From the NCBI GenBank assembly GCA_944474755.1, contig OX104115.1:50709648-50773647 (forward strand): DNA of 64,000 nt, read 5' to 3'. Position numbers and translations under genes: made by a program. Shown here in pieces: positions 53,601-62,710 of this stretch (positions within the stretch are counted from its first letter, which is position 1; every line of letters starts with the position of its first letter). The DNA comes from Limnoperna fortunei. Taxonomy: Eukaryota > Mollusca > Bivalvia > Mytilida > Modiolidae. The notes below the pieces were generated by a model, which did not search any database, was not told the origin of the DNA, and saw nothing but the letters and a program-made list of their open reading frames with translations.

Positions 53601-56600
53601 TCCCAGGAGTCTGTAATCGCTCACCTGGAATCCAAATGACTTAAACTATATAAAATTTTTTGAAATTAACAGTTTCAGTCTAGTTGTTATAGCTTTTAAG
53701 TTACTGTGCAAAAACTAAACATTTCTTCAAAAAATTTGTTAAATACAATAACTCCCATAAGGTGCCATCGACAATTTTTGAAAATTAAATGGTTTTTAGG
53801 CATTGTCCTTTAGGGTACTTTAGCAATTTACAGTTTTACTCTACTAATAGACTAATTTATAATTAAAAAACTGTTCATTTGTCCAAATTCATAATAAAAG
53901 GGCAATAACTCCTATAAAGAGTCATCTTGCAATTTTGGACTAATCAATCATTTGTAGGGCTTCTATTGCTGATCATTTGTGCAATTTACAGTTTTAATCT
54001 AGCTACTATAGTTTTCAAGTTACAGGACAAAAATGGAAAATTTCTTAACAAAATTGTCATTTAAGGGCAATAACCCTATAAGGAGTCATCTGACAATTTC
54101 AGACCAATTAAATGAATTGTAGGGCTTTTTTTGCTGATCATTTTTGCAATTCATTATTTCACTCTAGCTTTTATGGTTTTTAAGTTACAGGACAAAAACG
54201 GAAAATTTCATAAAAAATTGCAATTTAAGGGCAATAACTCCTATAAGGAGTCATCTGACAATTTCAGACTTAAATAGTAATTTGTAGGGCTTGTATTGCT
54301 GATCATTTTTGCTATTAACAGTTTCACTCTAGCTGTTACAGTTTTTAAGTTACAGGACAAAAACGGAAAATTTCATAAAAAATTGCAATTTAAGGGCAAT
54401 AACTCCTATAAGGAGTCATCTGACAATTTCAGATTTAAATAGTAATTTGTAGGGCTTGTATTGCTGATCATTTTTGCTATTAACAGTTTCACTCTAGCTG
54501 TTACAGTTTTTAAGTTACAGGACAAAAACGGAAAATTTCATAAAAAATTACCATTTAAGGGCAATAACTCATAAAAGGAGTCATCTGACAATTTCAGACC
54601 AATTAAGTGAATTGTAGGGCTTTTATTGCTGATCATTTTTGCCATTTACAGTTTCACTCTATCTCGTATAGTTTTCAGGTTATATTGTAAATACCAAAAA
54701 TTTTGTCAAAAATCGTCAAAAAAGGGCAATAACTCCTACAAGACGCCAATACACAACTTCCCACTAATAGGTTACAAAAGCGCAATTATTTACAATGCAT
54801 TTCCCATATGGTACCCCTGGCAATTAAGTTCATTTTTGCGAAAAACCTCAAAAATTTCCCCCCGGAAAACAGTTTTTTGTGTAAATTGAAATGAAAAACT
54901 TCATTATTAACAAATAAAAAAGTATAGGTCATGCAGCAAAAATGACCGAAAATTTTGGTTGAAATAATGACATTTAAATGGCACTGACACAATTTCTAAC
55001 CTCCCTCTTTAATCGTTTTAAGCTCAATTTTCAAGGCTCTTAAAAATTTCCGTCCAAATATCGAACATTTTCAATCAATAATGTTTATAATTTTTAATTT
55101 TGCTATTTTCAGAACTCCAACATCCAATCAGATGCCTCCGTGTATTTTCTTCTGCATACTATCTTGGGTTAAAAAATTTCCCGTTGTCATGTAAACAAAT
55201 AATTGCGCAATTGTAACCTATAGGCAACATTGGAAGTGTCAGAATGAGCCCAAAATGTTATGGTATCATCCTTAGGCAATATCCAAATGTTTCTCAAAAT
55301 AAAATAAAGTTATCTTCAAGGGTTGTTTGTTCGTTTGAATTTTCTGGAGGCCACCCTCTATCAAAATTAATCGCATTTTTCATAATGTTTTCCGACAATA
55401 ATGTGTTGCTGCTTAGTAATATTCGAGTTCTTGTACTTGTTTTTGGTCGTTATTTGTATATTTGGTACACGAGTCAATTCTGGGATAACTTTATTCTTCA
55501 ACATTTTTTTCTCGAATAAAGATCTTAAGGCCGAAAACGAATTTTTCGTAGAATCTGTGAAAAACCACATTTTTGAAACAGACTATAGCTAGCTATGATA
55601 ATACTTGGTGAGTCCCATTTTATGTCCGTATGTCAGAAGCAGTCCCATTAAAGCCAACTGCATTCAAATTCAACAAAGGCGATGTCATTCATGGATACAA
55701 CATACTAAATGCCTAAAACCCCAAAAATTCAATTTGGCTGAAAAGAGGTCAAAACAAAAAAAGTCGGCTAAGAGACTTAAGCCTAGCATAAAATATGTGT
55801 TTTTGATGTCAAAAGCTGCATTTGAATGTATTAAACAATTTCCCTCAAAAACGTCAGCAACAATTTTTACCTAAAAGACCGCACAAACTCGTCATAGTAG
55901 CCCACCCTAGATTTCCTATGAAAAAATACGTATATTTTAGAAACAGACTATAATTTTTTAACAAATCGTTATAAATAAACAATTTATACATAACTTGACA
56001 TTCTGTGACGAATTCAAATTTTAGAATTAAAAATGGGTCAATAAATCAAGTATTCTGGAAGAAATCTAAGTTCCATATAGGTTACAAAAGCGCAATTATT
56101 TACAATGCATTTCCCATATGGTACCCCTGGCAATTAAGTTCATTTTTGCGAAAAACCTCAAAAATTTCCCCCCGGAAAAGTTTTTTGTGTAAATTGAAAT
56201 GAAAAACTTCATTATTAACAAATAAAAAAGTATAGGTCATGCAGCAAAAATGACCGAAAATTTTGGTTGAAATAATGACATTTAAATGGCACTGACACAA
56301 TTTCTAACCTCCCTCTTTAATCGTTTTAAGCTCAATTTTCAAGGCTCTTAAAAATTTCCGTCCAAATATCGAACATTTTCAATCAATAATGTTTATAATT
56401 TTTAATTTTGCTATTTTCAGAACTCCAACATCCAATCAGATGCCTCCGTGTATTTTCTTCTGCATACTATCTTGGGTTAAAAAATTTCCCGTTGTCATCA
56501 GAGCTGTTTACCCCATCTAAGTGACATCAGTATTCCACCAGTGACTTATCCGTATTTTGAGGACTTTATCAGTAAAGGGTACACATGCATGTATTTCTTT

Positions 56601-59600
56601 TTGAAGCATGGTCCGCAATGCTGTTTTGTATAATATCATCTACGTCACCGGTGCACTTTTAACAACGATCATACTCATATACAAGCTTCTTTTTAACAAT
56701 GATGCAACAATTTCGGGCACAACTACGATTTTTTCCGGATTTATGTAAAATCCGTAGATTTAAACACGAATCCGTAAAGCGTATTTTCGGCCCAAAATCC
56801 GTAGAAAATACGGACAATCCGTACAAGTAAACAGCTCTGTGTCATGTAAACAAATAATTGCGCAATTGTAACCAATAGCAACTATGGTAGACCTTAATGT
56901 GCTGATCAATTTGAAGTAACGGTTTTCTCTATAGCTATTATAGTTTTTTAGATAATGATCAGAAACCTGTGTTGACCCCCATGTTCTATTTTTAGTAACA
57001 GTGGCCATATTTGTCAACACCCTGGGTACAAACTTGAAACTAGGAACAATAAGGATGATTGTGGCCAAGTTTGAAAAAAATTGGCCCAGTGGTTTCAGAG
57101 GAGAAGATTTTTGAAAAAGTTTACGACGGACGACGGACGCCAAGTGATAGCAAAAGCTCACATGGACCTTCGGTCCAGGTGAGCTAAAAACTGAGAGAAA
57201 TCTGTTTCCTGCAAAACCACTTATTTCTATAGAAAAACACATTTTCATAATAATTTTGCTCAATTTGTTCCAGTATAGAACTCTTAAATGCTAAATAACT
57301 ATAATAACCATTTGAAAACCTTATTATTTATAAACTGACCATCCAACAGCCTTGATGTGAATAAATAGTGTTAATTTGGGATAAAATGTGCCCAAATCAC
57401 ATATCACATGTGCATTTTTTAAAGATAAAGTTTAAATAAAGAATGGGTAAGTCCTGACCTGGTACATGTATCTTTTCCAGGACTATCTTGTGCCTGTGAT
57501 ACAGTACTAGCAATGCTTATGTTTTCACGGAATCCAGCACCACTGATTCCAGCACTAAGACCAGGGCGATACATATCTTCCAACAACTGACGAGCCCTTG
57601 TTGATAGTCCACGCCTGGTCACATCTTCATCTTCTCTGTCTGGTCTCTCTAACAATCATAAGATAATATGTAATATTTGGCCATACTGATTTACATACTT
57701 TTACCTCTCAAAGAAATGTTTTAATTTTTATTAAAGTTATTATTCTTTTATTTACTTTAGGTAGACAGCCAAAGGATTATAATTAAATATGTGCCAAACA
57801 AAAAAGAATTACAGTAGAACTTTAGTACCTCGAACTCAGATGTCTCCAACACTAATAAAAGTACGGAACTTTTCCCTTATATAATCAATATTAACATGCT
57901 TCGATTTCTTGAACACCAATCTCTCGAAAACTGTAACTAAATTAGCACTTCCAATTTAAAAAATCCATTGTAAATACCACGAATAGTGAAAAAAAATTAT
58001 TGACGGCTTAGGTGATTATTTGGTCATAAAAGGTATGAAGATTGCAGCCATATCTGTAAAATGCCAAGATTGACATAATCCCTAATAATTAACCGGTCAT
58101 CAATTTGTATATATGTAAGCCTTTGTCAGTACATTTGTTGAAATAGGTTTAAATTCATTAAAATAAATGCCAAGAAATTTCTATGAAATTGAATGGAGGT
58201 CACTGACACAATTACATAATATAATCTTCTTATCAAAATTAAACAAGAAAAATAACAGTACATATTTTTTAGTTTAACAAATACATAAATATGTATGTAG
58301 AAACAAGATTTATATATCTAATCCAATGAAGAAACACAATTTCATTAATCCAACGTGACAGGAAATTAATTGAAATATATAAACAGATATAAATTCCGGT
58401 TCGTTAATAAACAATTTCTGGCAAATCACAAGACTAGGTTTCTTTTCGACTATTCCTTCGATTTTAAGCCAATGAAGTTCGAATGTAATAATTATAAGGC
58501 ATAAGCTTTCTGTTTCCTATTTTATAATAAAATGACATACTGTTTAGAGACAAATATTGTTGTATTAATAATCATGGCCACTGCCGAAAAATAAAAAAGA
58601 ACATGAAAAACGGGTTTTAGTCAAAATGTACAAACAAGGTAAAGAATACTCAATGTTAGGCAATAATTTGTTTTACCAATGGTAAAATTTAAAATATTGA
58701 AGCTTACTGTATATATTTTTTCAAATTAAAACAGGTAATACAGTGATAATGGAAATAATTGTATTTATTATGTACAAACCTGATTCATGTTTACTTTGTG
58801 AAGTTAACGACACAGTGGACCAATCTTTTGGGACATTTAGCCTAAAAAATGTACACAATCTTACATAGGAGAATGATACAATAAGTGGAATGATTGCAGA
58901 ATTGTTTCTGTGATCCATTTTCATCCAAATTTATGGCAAATAATTTTTTTCCCATCTTCAGGGCATGATAACTTTGAGGATTTTTACACTAATCATAACG
59001 CCTCATTGTTCTTTCTGACTGAGGGGCCATGGTGGGCTAGTGGTTAAGGAAGATAGTCATCTACTAATGATCAATAGTCTCTTAACTCTGAGGTTGGTGT
59101 GCTCAACTCTGATCTTAATTAACAAAGATTACCTGTTTTCCTCAGCACAATTTTTCAGTAGTTTATATTTTATATTTTCCAATTTAAAATTTACTATATT
59201 TAGTCACAAACTGAGTCTCATTATTGTTCTGATCTGCTTGATTGAACCTCTTTTGACACAGTGGGCCACTGACCTATTCCACATCTCACCTACCAAGATC
59301 ACTATTAATAAAACACTTCTTTTTTTTAATTTAATTTTTCTTCCATTCATGCAGCAGATAATTGAGGTTGATAAAATTTAATTATCTTCCGATGAATCAA
59401 ATTTGTTTTGTATTAAACACATCTACAACAAACATAGTTTTCAATGCATAACCCATATACCATATTTTGACACTGAAATCTGTAGAATGTATGGCATCTG
59501 AGAGTAAGAAAGTATTGCTAAATAAAACACATATGTGAATTACACATAATAGCTGAAAAATTGCTGAAAGTGGAAGGAAACCACTTTCAAACAACAACTT

Positions 59601-61404
59601 TTTAAAAAGTAAACAACCGGCAGTGTTCTTGGTGTGCAGGTCTGTATGACTGGTTATGACTTTAAACTTATGTATTCCTACTACTTACTTCCGTCTGTTT
59701 CTAAAATCATCTAAATTGAGTTGTGGTAGAGAAGGTTCTTCCTCTCTTTGAGAACGTCCTGTATTAGCAGCTTCTTTTTTAGAAGGTAAACTTTGTTCAT
59801 ATACATTTTTATTCCTGCTACTTGATGTTTTTTTAGAACTATCCTGCTTGTATGAAGGCCTTAGTAAGTTGTCAGAATTAATTTGAGGAGAACTGTCATT
59901 ACTTCTCCTACTGTAGAAACTGGGTGGAAACTGAGGCTGAACACTAAATGTTTGCTGTCGTAATTCTACATTGGGTGATAAATTACGACTGTCTGTTGGC
60001 AACGACTGCAATGATCGCAATCTTACGTCACCCCCGTAGTAAGTTGGATCAGTGAACAATGACACTTGTCTCTGTAAATTTTGCATTTCTAACTGTTGCA
60101 TATAAATCTGCTGTAAACACTGATTCATCATCAGTGTGTGCTGTTGCTGAAGCTGTTGTTGCATGTCAGGGTTCTGTTGGTAACCGTAGGCTATACAAAT
60201 ATAAAAAAAACATGAAGAATGTCTTGTTCTGTTGGTAACCATAGGCTATAAAAATAGAATATCATGGTTCTGTTGGTAACCATCGACTATAAAAAATACA
60301 AATATAACAAGAGGCTCTCAGAAACCTGTAATCGTTCACCTGGAACACAAATGGCTTTGAGCCATTTTAAAATTTTTGCATTATAAAATTTCATTATAGC
60401 TGTCATAGCTTTTCAATAACTGGGCAAAAACTAAAAATTTAATACATAAATTGATTGGATGTTTGCTTTAAGTCTAGTAAGCAGTATTTCAGCTTTATTC
60501 AGGACAAAAAAATTCTGAAAAATTTTTGAGTAAGGGCAATAACTCCTACAAGATGCCATCAGACAAAATCAAATGATTTGTAGACCTTGTCCTTCAGGTC
60601 AATTTAGCAATTTACATTCTACTCTAGTGTTTATAGACTTTATTTATTACACACAAATTTGTTTACTTTGGTTTTAGTTGGTAAAATATCACTTCTGTTT
60701 AAAGTTTATTTTTTGCCATGTTAAAATAATATGAAAAATTAGAAACTATTAACAATTTTTTTGAGTTTTCACTTGCAAACATATAGAGCCTTAATCTTTA
60801 ACTTCCTCCATGTTTTTTCTGATGTATGAGTGAAAAATCTAAAAGTTTAGGTCATATTCTGGTCAACTAGTATTAAGTTTTAATGATATTTTATGCACAT
60901 GACTGTTGAGACATTTAAACAAACTTATCAAATGGCAGCTCTATTGTTGTCTTGAAACATAAGATTGGTCTAGTCTAAGAATATTATCTCTGGATTATCT
61001 GATCTAACTTGCAGTTAAATTAGTCTTTATTAGTTCAAAACTAATGAGTATGAGAAATCTACATTCTCTTCAGATATTTTACCACAATGTTTTAACAGTG
61101 GTTAAGATATGTACTCAGTTAAAAGAGGTCACTCTTATGTAAATCTAAAAAAAAACTTGGATAGTTCTCACCCTGAGCAAATTCGAATCAATAAAAATTC
61201 AAATGATTTGGTTGATGAATTCTAGAGCTATTATCAGGTGTTAAAACATAAGTGTAACATACAGACAGGAGATGGCTGTATTCCCTGGACCCTTTCTGAC
61301 AGTGTGTGACACAGACTGGTCAATCTGTCAATCTGCTGTTGTAAAGAGGAGGTTTTCTCATTATATTCTTCATCTTGTACATTGTCTTCTGCTGATCTAT
61401 AATT
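35667..61404 (-). CDS. PCM1: PCM1, pericentriolar material 1 (C-terminal part, 16 exons; 5' end outside window)
   Basis: Exons, 5' to 3': 61263-61404, 59689-60190, 58780-58841, 57459-57648, 48836-49070, 47732-47833, 46678-46866, 45385-45552, 42859-43091, 42330-42483, 41416-41580, 40465-40598, 39709-39958, 36540-36599, 36027-36135, 35667-35686. Every junction is GT-AG and all phases agree, giving 904 aa and a TAA stop. Vertebrate PCM1 is about 2,000 aa, so this is roughly its last 45%. Diagnostic segments: NRPHFLIELFRELQKLNTDY, LLTYIKRLVLSLTRQ, GEDLLVDMSEVLFNELAFF and the C-terminal ELAGDGMFLKEP. PCM1 is the scaffold of centriolar satellites, moving cargo to centrosomes and cilia; that role is family knowledge. 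Introns of up to 8.4 kb are filled with repeats. Confidence 0.93.
36409..36485 (+). repeat. (ATGA)n/(GAAT)n microsatellite in PCM1 intron
   Basis: About 19 tetranucleotide units of ATGA, with some ATAA and GTAT variants, between the last and third-last PCM1 exons. Confidence 0.9.
36834..38332 (-). mobile_element. Helitron-like element E2', complete, with CGA microsatellite
   Basis: It is inverted relative to E2 at 13105-14954. It starts CTAGAGGCTCCCAGGAGCCT and ends (reading left to right) with a GACGACGAC microsatellite at about 38259-38276 and the palindrome ACATGACCCTTCGGGTCAGG then TGAGCT plus an A run. About three core units share CTATAAGGAGTCATCATACA, GCCATGGTGGCCATGTTGG and GCAGAACAATTAAGCAATG. 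It lies in the PCM1 intron between 36600 and 39708. Confidence 0.7.
38616..38879 (-). mobile_element. tRNA-derived SINE in PCM1 intron, near-complete
   Basis: Same family as 16309-16575, more diverged. TTAAATGGAT at 38606-38615 and TTAAAATGGAT at 38880-38890 look like its target-site duplication, differing by one base. In - orientation it has the same orientation as PCM1. Confidence 0.8.
39057..39174 (-). mobile_element. 5'-truncated SINE copy with 13-bp target-site duplication
   Basis: Only the tail and 3' body remain (GTTTGTTTGTTTGATGGTG through CCCGACCTGCGGTAGG as seen on the + strand). GTTTCCAAATATA flanks it exactly at 39044-39056 and 39175-39187. Confidence 0.88.
41940..42180. repeat. 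Probable dispersed-repeat fragment in PCM1 intron
   Basis: Phrases such as AAGGGCAGTACTATGAAGTG, TTCATGAAGATCCGACATAA and GCTCGAGTAAGAGAGCAG resemble the conserved part of a common molluscan dispersed repeat, but no ends or duplication are visible in this window. Assigned by impression only. Confidence 0.3.
42330..43091 (-). CDS. PCM1: Two PCM1 exons: conserved C-terminal helical core
   Basis: Exons 42859-43091 and 42330-42483 join in phase 2 (AG|A). They encode TEIIPVIKQHMDNVCSSELLTYIKRL..., YARFYYTQLGSSLQDTLSKF and CGEDLLVDMSEVLFNELAFFKLMQ, which match the C-terminal conserved region of PCM1. The following exons (41416-41580, 40465-40598, 39709-39958) are acidic and Ser-rich, as in vertebrate PCM1. 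Confidence 0.9.
43226..43612. mobile_element. Foldback element: near-palindrome of ~390 bp in PCM1 intron
   Basis: The left arm (43226-43401) and right arm (about 43431-43612) are reverse complements with modest divergence: TATAGTCAAAATA, GTCAGGTATTTT, ATAACAGCTGTTTAGAAAAC, TGCTTCAATCTGTTTTCTT and TGGACATTTAAATT all recur inverted. The unpaired centre is only about 30 bases. No coding capacity. Confidence 0.8.
43820..45123 (+). repeat. 167-bp tandem array with terminal hairpin, in PCM1 intron
   Basis: The phrase TACGGTTTCTGAGAAAAGCT recurs at 43861, 44028, 44194, 44361, 44528, 44694, 44861 and 45028, a period of 166-167 bp, about eight units. Units repeat in sets of three (500 bp): the variants AATCACAAACAAGAAGTAG and CGACCCAGTCGCAACAGG recur 500 bp apart. 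It ends in a GC-rich hairpin at 45094-45123 (ATGCCCCCCGAC against GTCGCGGGGGCAT), so it is probably the core and 3' end of a Helitron-like element. Confidence 0.85.
45146..45229 (+). repeat. 42-bp tandem duplication
   Basis: Two identical copies beginning AACTTTAATATGTATCCTTC and ending AAAAAAGATAGC, at 45146 and 45188. Confidence 0.85.
47160..47440. repeat. Probable dispersed-repeat fragment next to a SINE
   Basis: Two similar pieces with CCAAGTTTGAA after TATATACC or TCACCTT, each followed by AGTTATGGA/AAGTTATTT-like sequence, suggest two diverged tandem units. It ends at ATGCTTCCCCCTTC, directly before the SINE at 47450. Assigned by resemblance only. Confidence 0.35.
47450..47682 (-). mobile_element. 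tRNA-derived SINE in PCM1 intron
   Basis: Head GGGGCCTCAGTGGCTGAG on the - strand, TGGTTAAGG A box, GGTTCGGGTC B box, body with an internal deletion and tail ending in ATTAAATCAATC. No clear target-site duplication. It lies about 50 bp upstream of the 47732 end of a PCM1 exon. Confidence 0.8.
47960..48373 (+). repeat. ~160-180 bp tandem units ending in a perfect-stem hairpin
   Basis: ACACAAAATAGGTAC recurs at about 47967 and 48117 and in diverged form at 48290; GGAGTTGATTACACAAAA recurs at about 48105 and 48279. A 26-bp hairpin ends the block at 48348-48373: CCGGGTTTGCAC paired with GTGCAACCCGG. This matches the array-plus-hairpin layout of the other elements here. Confidence 0.55.
48836..49070 (-). 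CDS. PCM1: PCM1 exon: most conserved helical block
   Basis: This 235-bp exon encodes SLFEALREGIYSEVATLISQ, NENRPHFLIELFRELQKL and NTDYLRQTALFAIRDV, the segment by which the gene is most safely recognised as PCM1. It lacks a Met near its start, so it is not seen as a stand-alone reading frame. Donor GTAAGT follows codon GCA in phase 0; the acceptor is ATATAG at 49071. Confidence 0.92.
49291..49705 (+). repeat. 35-bp minisatellite, block 1, in PCM1 intron
   Basis: About 12 copies of a 35-bp unit (AGGTCATGTTACTGACATAC then TGAGCCGATACTCAC), phase-locked at 49291, 49326, 49361 and so on. It is followed by about 750 bp of unrelated AT-rich DNA and then a second block. Confidence 0.95.
50451..53425 (+). 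repeat. 35-bp minisatellite, block 2, in PCM1 intron
   Basis: About 85 copies of the same 35-bp unit with sequence variants, including GAGCTTATACTCAC, TGTGCTTATACTCACATG and a TTGTTAGCTGATTTTTTAC spacer variant. Longer periods are visible: the stretch from 51261 recurs at 51506 (245 bp, seven units), and the stretch from 50693 recurs near 51851. Open frames across it exist because the unit has few stop codons; they are not genes. Confidence 0.95.
54770..55218. mobile_element. 449-bp inverted-repeat element, copy 1, inside E3
   Basis: Begins GGTTACAAAAGCGCAATTAT and ends ATAATTGCGCAATTGTAACC; the ends are inverted over about 25 bp. TA flanks both sides (54768-54769, 55219-55220). Almost identical to the copy at 56080-56873. 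Confidence 0.7.
56080..56873. mobile_element. Same inverted-repeat element, copy 2, interrupted
   Basis: Matches copy 1 end to end except for a 341-bp insertion (56499-56839) and its 6-bp duplication; 794 minus 347 gives 447 bp against 449 for copy 1. Flanks are TA on the left and AA on the right. Confidence 0.7.
56499..56839. mobile_element. 341-bp inverted-repeat element (hAT-like ends) nested in copy 2
   Basis: Begins CAGAGCTGTTTAC and ends GTAAACAGCTCTG, a 13-bp perfect terminal inverted repeat. TGTCAT is duplicated at 56493-56498 and 56840-56845. The other copy of the host element shows the uninterrupted site (TTGTCATGTAAAC). CAGAG-type ends are typical of hAT elements; most hAT duplications are 8 bp, some groups 5-6. 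Not coding. Confidence 0.8.
59022..59145 (+). mobile_element. Diverged SINE head in PCM1 intron
   Basis: GGGGCCATGGTGGGCTAGTG, GTTAAGG, and later TCTTAATTAACAAAGATTAC then TGTTTTCCT match the SINE head and body on the + strand. A tail-like piece (GCTGAAAAATTGCTGAAAGTGG) lies at 59550-59571, possibly the same copy interrupted. Confidence 0.55.
59689..60190 (-). CDS. PCM1: PCM1 exon: Gln-rich coiled-coil and Ser-rich linker
   Basis: The largest PCM1 exon here (502 bp, enters in phase 1, leaves in phase 2 at GTAAGT). It begins with YGYQQNPDMQQQLQQQH, continues in a Gln/Met/Leu-rich helix likely to form a coiled coil (MNQCLQQIYMQQLEMQNLQRQ), then a long disordered Ser/Asn/Arg-rich linker, and ends LNLDDFRNRR. 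The upstream exon 61263-61404 also has heptad-like helix (LQQQIDRLTSLCHTLSERV), consistent with PCM1 self-association through coiled coils. Confidence 0.88.
60169..60300 (-). repeat. Triplicated intron-exon junction of a PCM1 exon
   Basis: Each of three units holds, on the + strand, GTTCTGTTGGTAACC followed by a (G/A)TAGGCTAT-type end; on the PCM1 strand this is a T-rich tract, TATAG and the first bases of the exon (CCTACGGTTACC). Units start near 60171, 60225 and 60267. Only the acceptor at 60191 keeps an open frame; those at 60246 and 60287 would meet stops. Confidence 0.8.
60308..60640 (-). mobile_element. Truncated Helitron-like fragment (E3 type)
   Basis: Starts GAGGCTCTCAGAAACCTGTA and ATCGTTCACCTGG, a diverged form of the left end of E3, and includes GGGCAATAACTCCTACAAG once. 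No opposite end is present. Lies in the PCM1 intron. Confidence 0.55.
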
Positions 61405-61581
61405 CTGTAAAATAAGTCAATAACTATTTATGCATTTACTAAACAACAATAAATACTACAAGAATCAAGTGCAATAAATACAAATATGTCTACATTTGTC
61501 AAATATACAAGGAAGCCACAGGCTCACCTGATTTATAGATATAATGAAAACATTTTTCCTGTATTAAATTAGTTACTGTAT

Positions 61582-62326
61582 TAGAGGTCAACTTTGTACA
61601 TACCATCCAATAAATATTTATGTAATAGAGGTCAACTTTGTATAAGCCATCCAATAAATATTTTTGTAAAAGAGGTCAACTTTGTATAGACCATCCCAAA
61701 AATATTTCTGTAATAGAGGTCAACTTTGTATAGACCATCCAGTAAATATTTCTGTAATAGAGGTCAACTTTGTATAGACCATCCAATAAATATTTCTGTA
61801 ACAGAGGTCAACTTTGTATAGACCATCCAATAAATATTTCTGTAACAGAGGTCAACTTTGTATAGACCATCCAATAAATATTTCTGTAACAGAGGTCAAC
61901 TTTGTATAGACCATCCAGTAAATATTTCTGTAACAGAGGTCAACTTTGTATAGACCATCCAATAAATATTTCTGTAACAGAGGTCAACTTTGTATAGACC
62001 ATCCAATAAATATTTCTGTAACAGAGGTCAACTTTGTATAGACCATCCAATAAATATTTCTGTAACAGAGGTCAACTTTGTATAGACCATCCAATAAATA
62101 TTTCTGTAACAGAAGTCAACTTTGTATAGACCATCCAATAAATATTTCTGTAACAGAGGTCAACTTTGTATAGACCATCCAGTAAATATTTCTGTAACAG
62201 AGGTCAACTTTGTATAGACCATCCAATAAATATTTCTGTAACAGAGGTCAACTTTGTATAGACCATCCAATAAATATTTCTGTAACAGAGGTCAACTTTG
62301 TATAGACCATCCAATAAATATTTCAA
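61582..62326 (+). repeat. 44-bp tandem array, ~17 copies
   Basis: Unit AGAGGTCAACTTTGTATAGA then CCATCCAATAAATATTTCTG and TAAC, at exact 44-bp spacing (61803, 61847 and so on). Copies in the middle are nearly identical; the first three are more diverged. It lies beyond the last PCM1 exon seen (so probably in the next upstream PCM1 intron). Confidence 0.93.
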
Positions 62327-62710
62327 CTAGTTTCATGGTAGTAAATAAGGAGCCTTTTTAAACATTCAATCATAGGTTTCTTTTTGAAACTAAATATTGT
62401 GGTGAGACATCTTGCATTTCCAATCAAGAAAAAAACCCCTCAAACTTGGTAGAGGACCTTCAAATAAGCATATATAGTATGCCTTCAATCAGTTTTGAAT
62501 TTCCGGTTGGCGTAAAAAAAATACTGTGGTGGCATTCATTTTGGATTTCCAATCAAAACTGAAAAAACTGTCAAAAACCATTAAATATATATTTATATGA
62601 AATATGGTTTTAATTAGCATTGCAGTTTCGGAGATAAAGGCCTTTGAACATCTTGTGTTAAATTAATTCATGGTGTGTAATCAATAATGTATTTCCAAAT
62701 ACTAAATAAA

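Larger units (their letters stand above)
53592..57190 (-). mobile_element. Helitron-like element E3 (3.6 kb) with 165-bp core and nested insertions
   Basis: Ends: CTAGAGGCTCCCAGGAGTCT at the left and, at the right, CGACGGACGACGG, then GCTCACATGGACCTTCGG and TCCAGGTGAGCTAAAAA. The core GGGCAATAACTCCTATAAGG repeats at 53900, 54065, 54229, 54394, 54559 and 54724, a 165-bp period. Two copies of an inverted-repeat element and a further nested insertion make up the middle. It lies in the 8.4-kb PCM1 intron between 49071 and 57458. Confidence 0.72.

Noticed and set aside
56760..57263. 167-codon - strand reading frame
   Set aside because: It spans the boundary of a nested transposon and the end of element E3, so it cannot be an ancestral gene.
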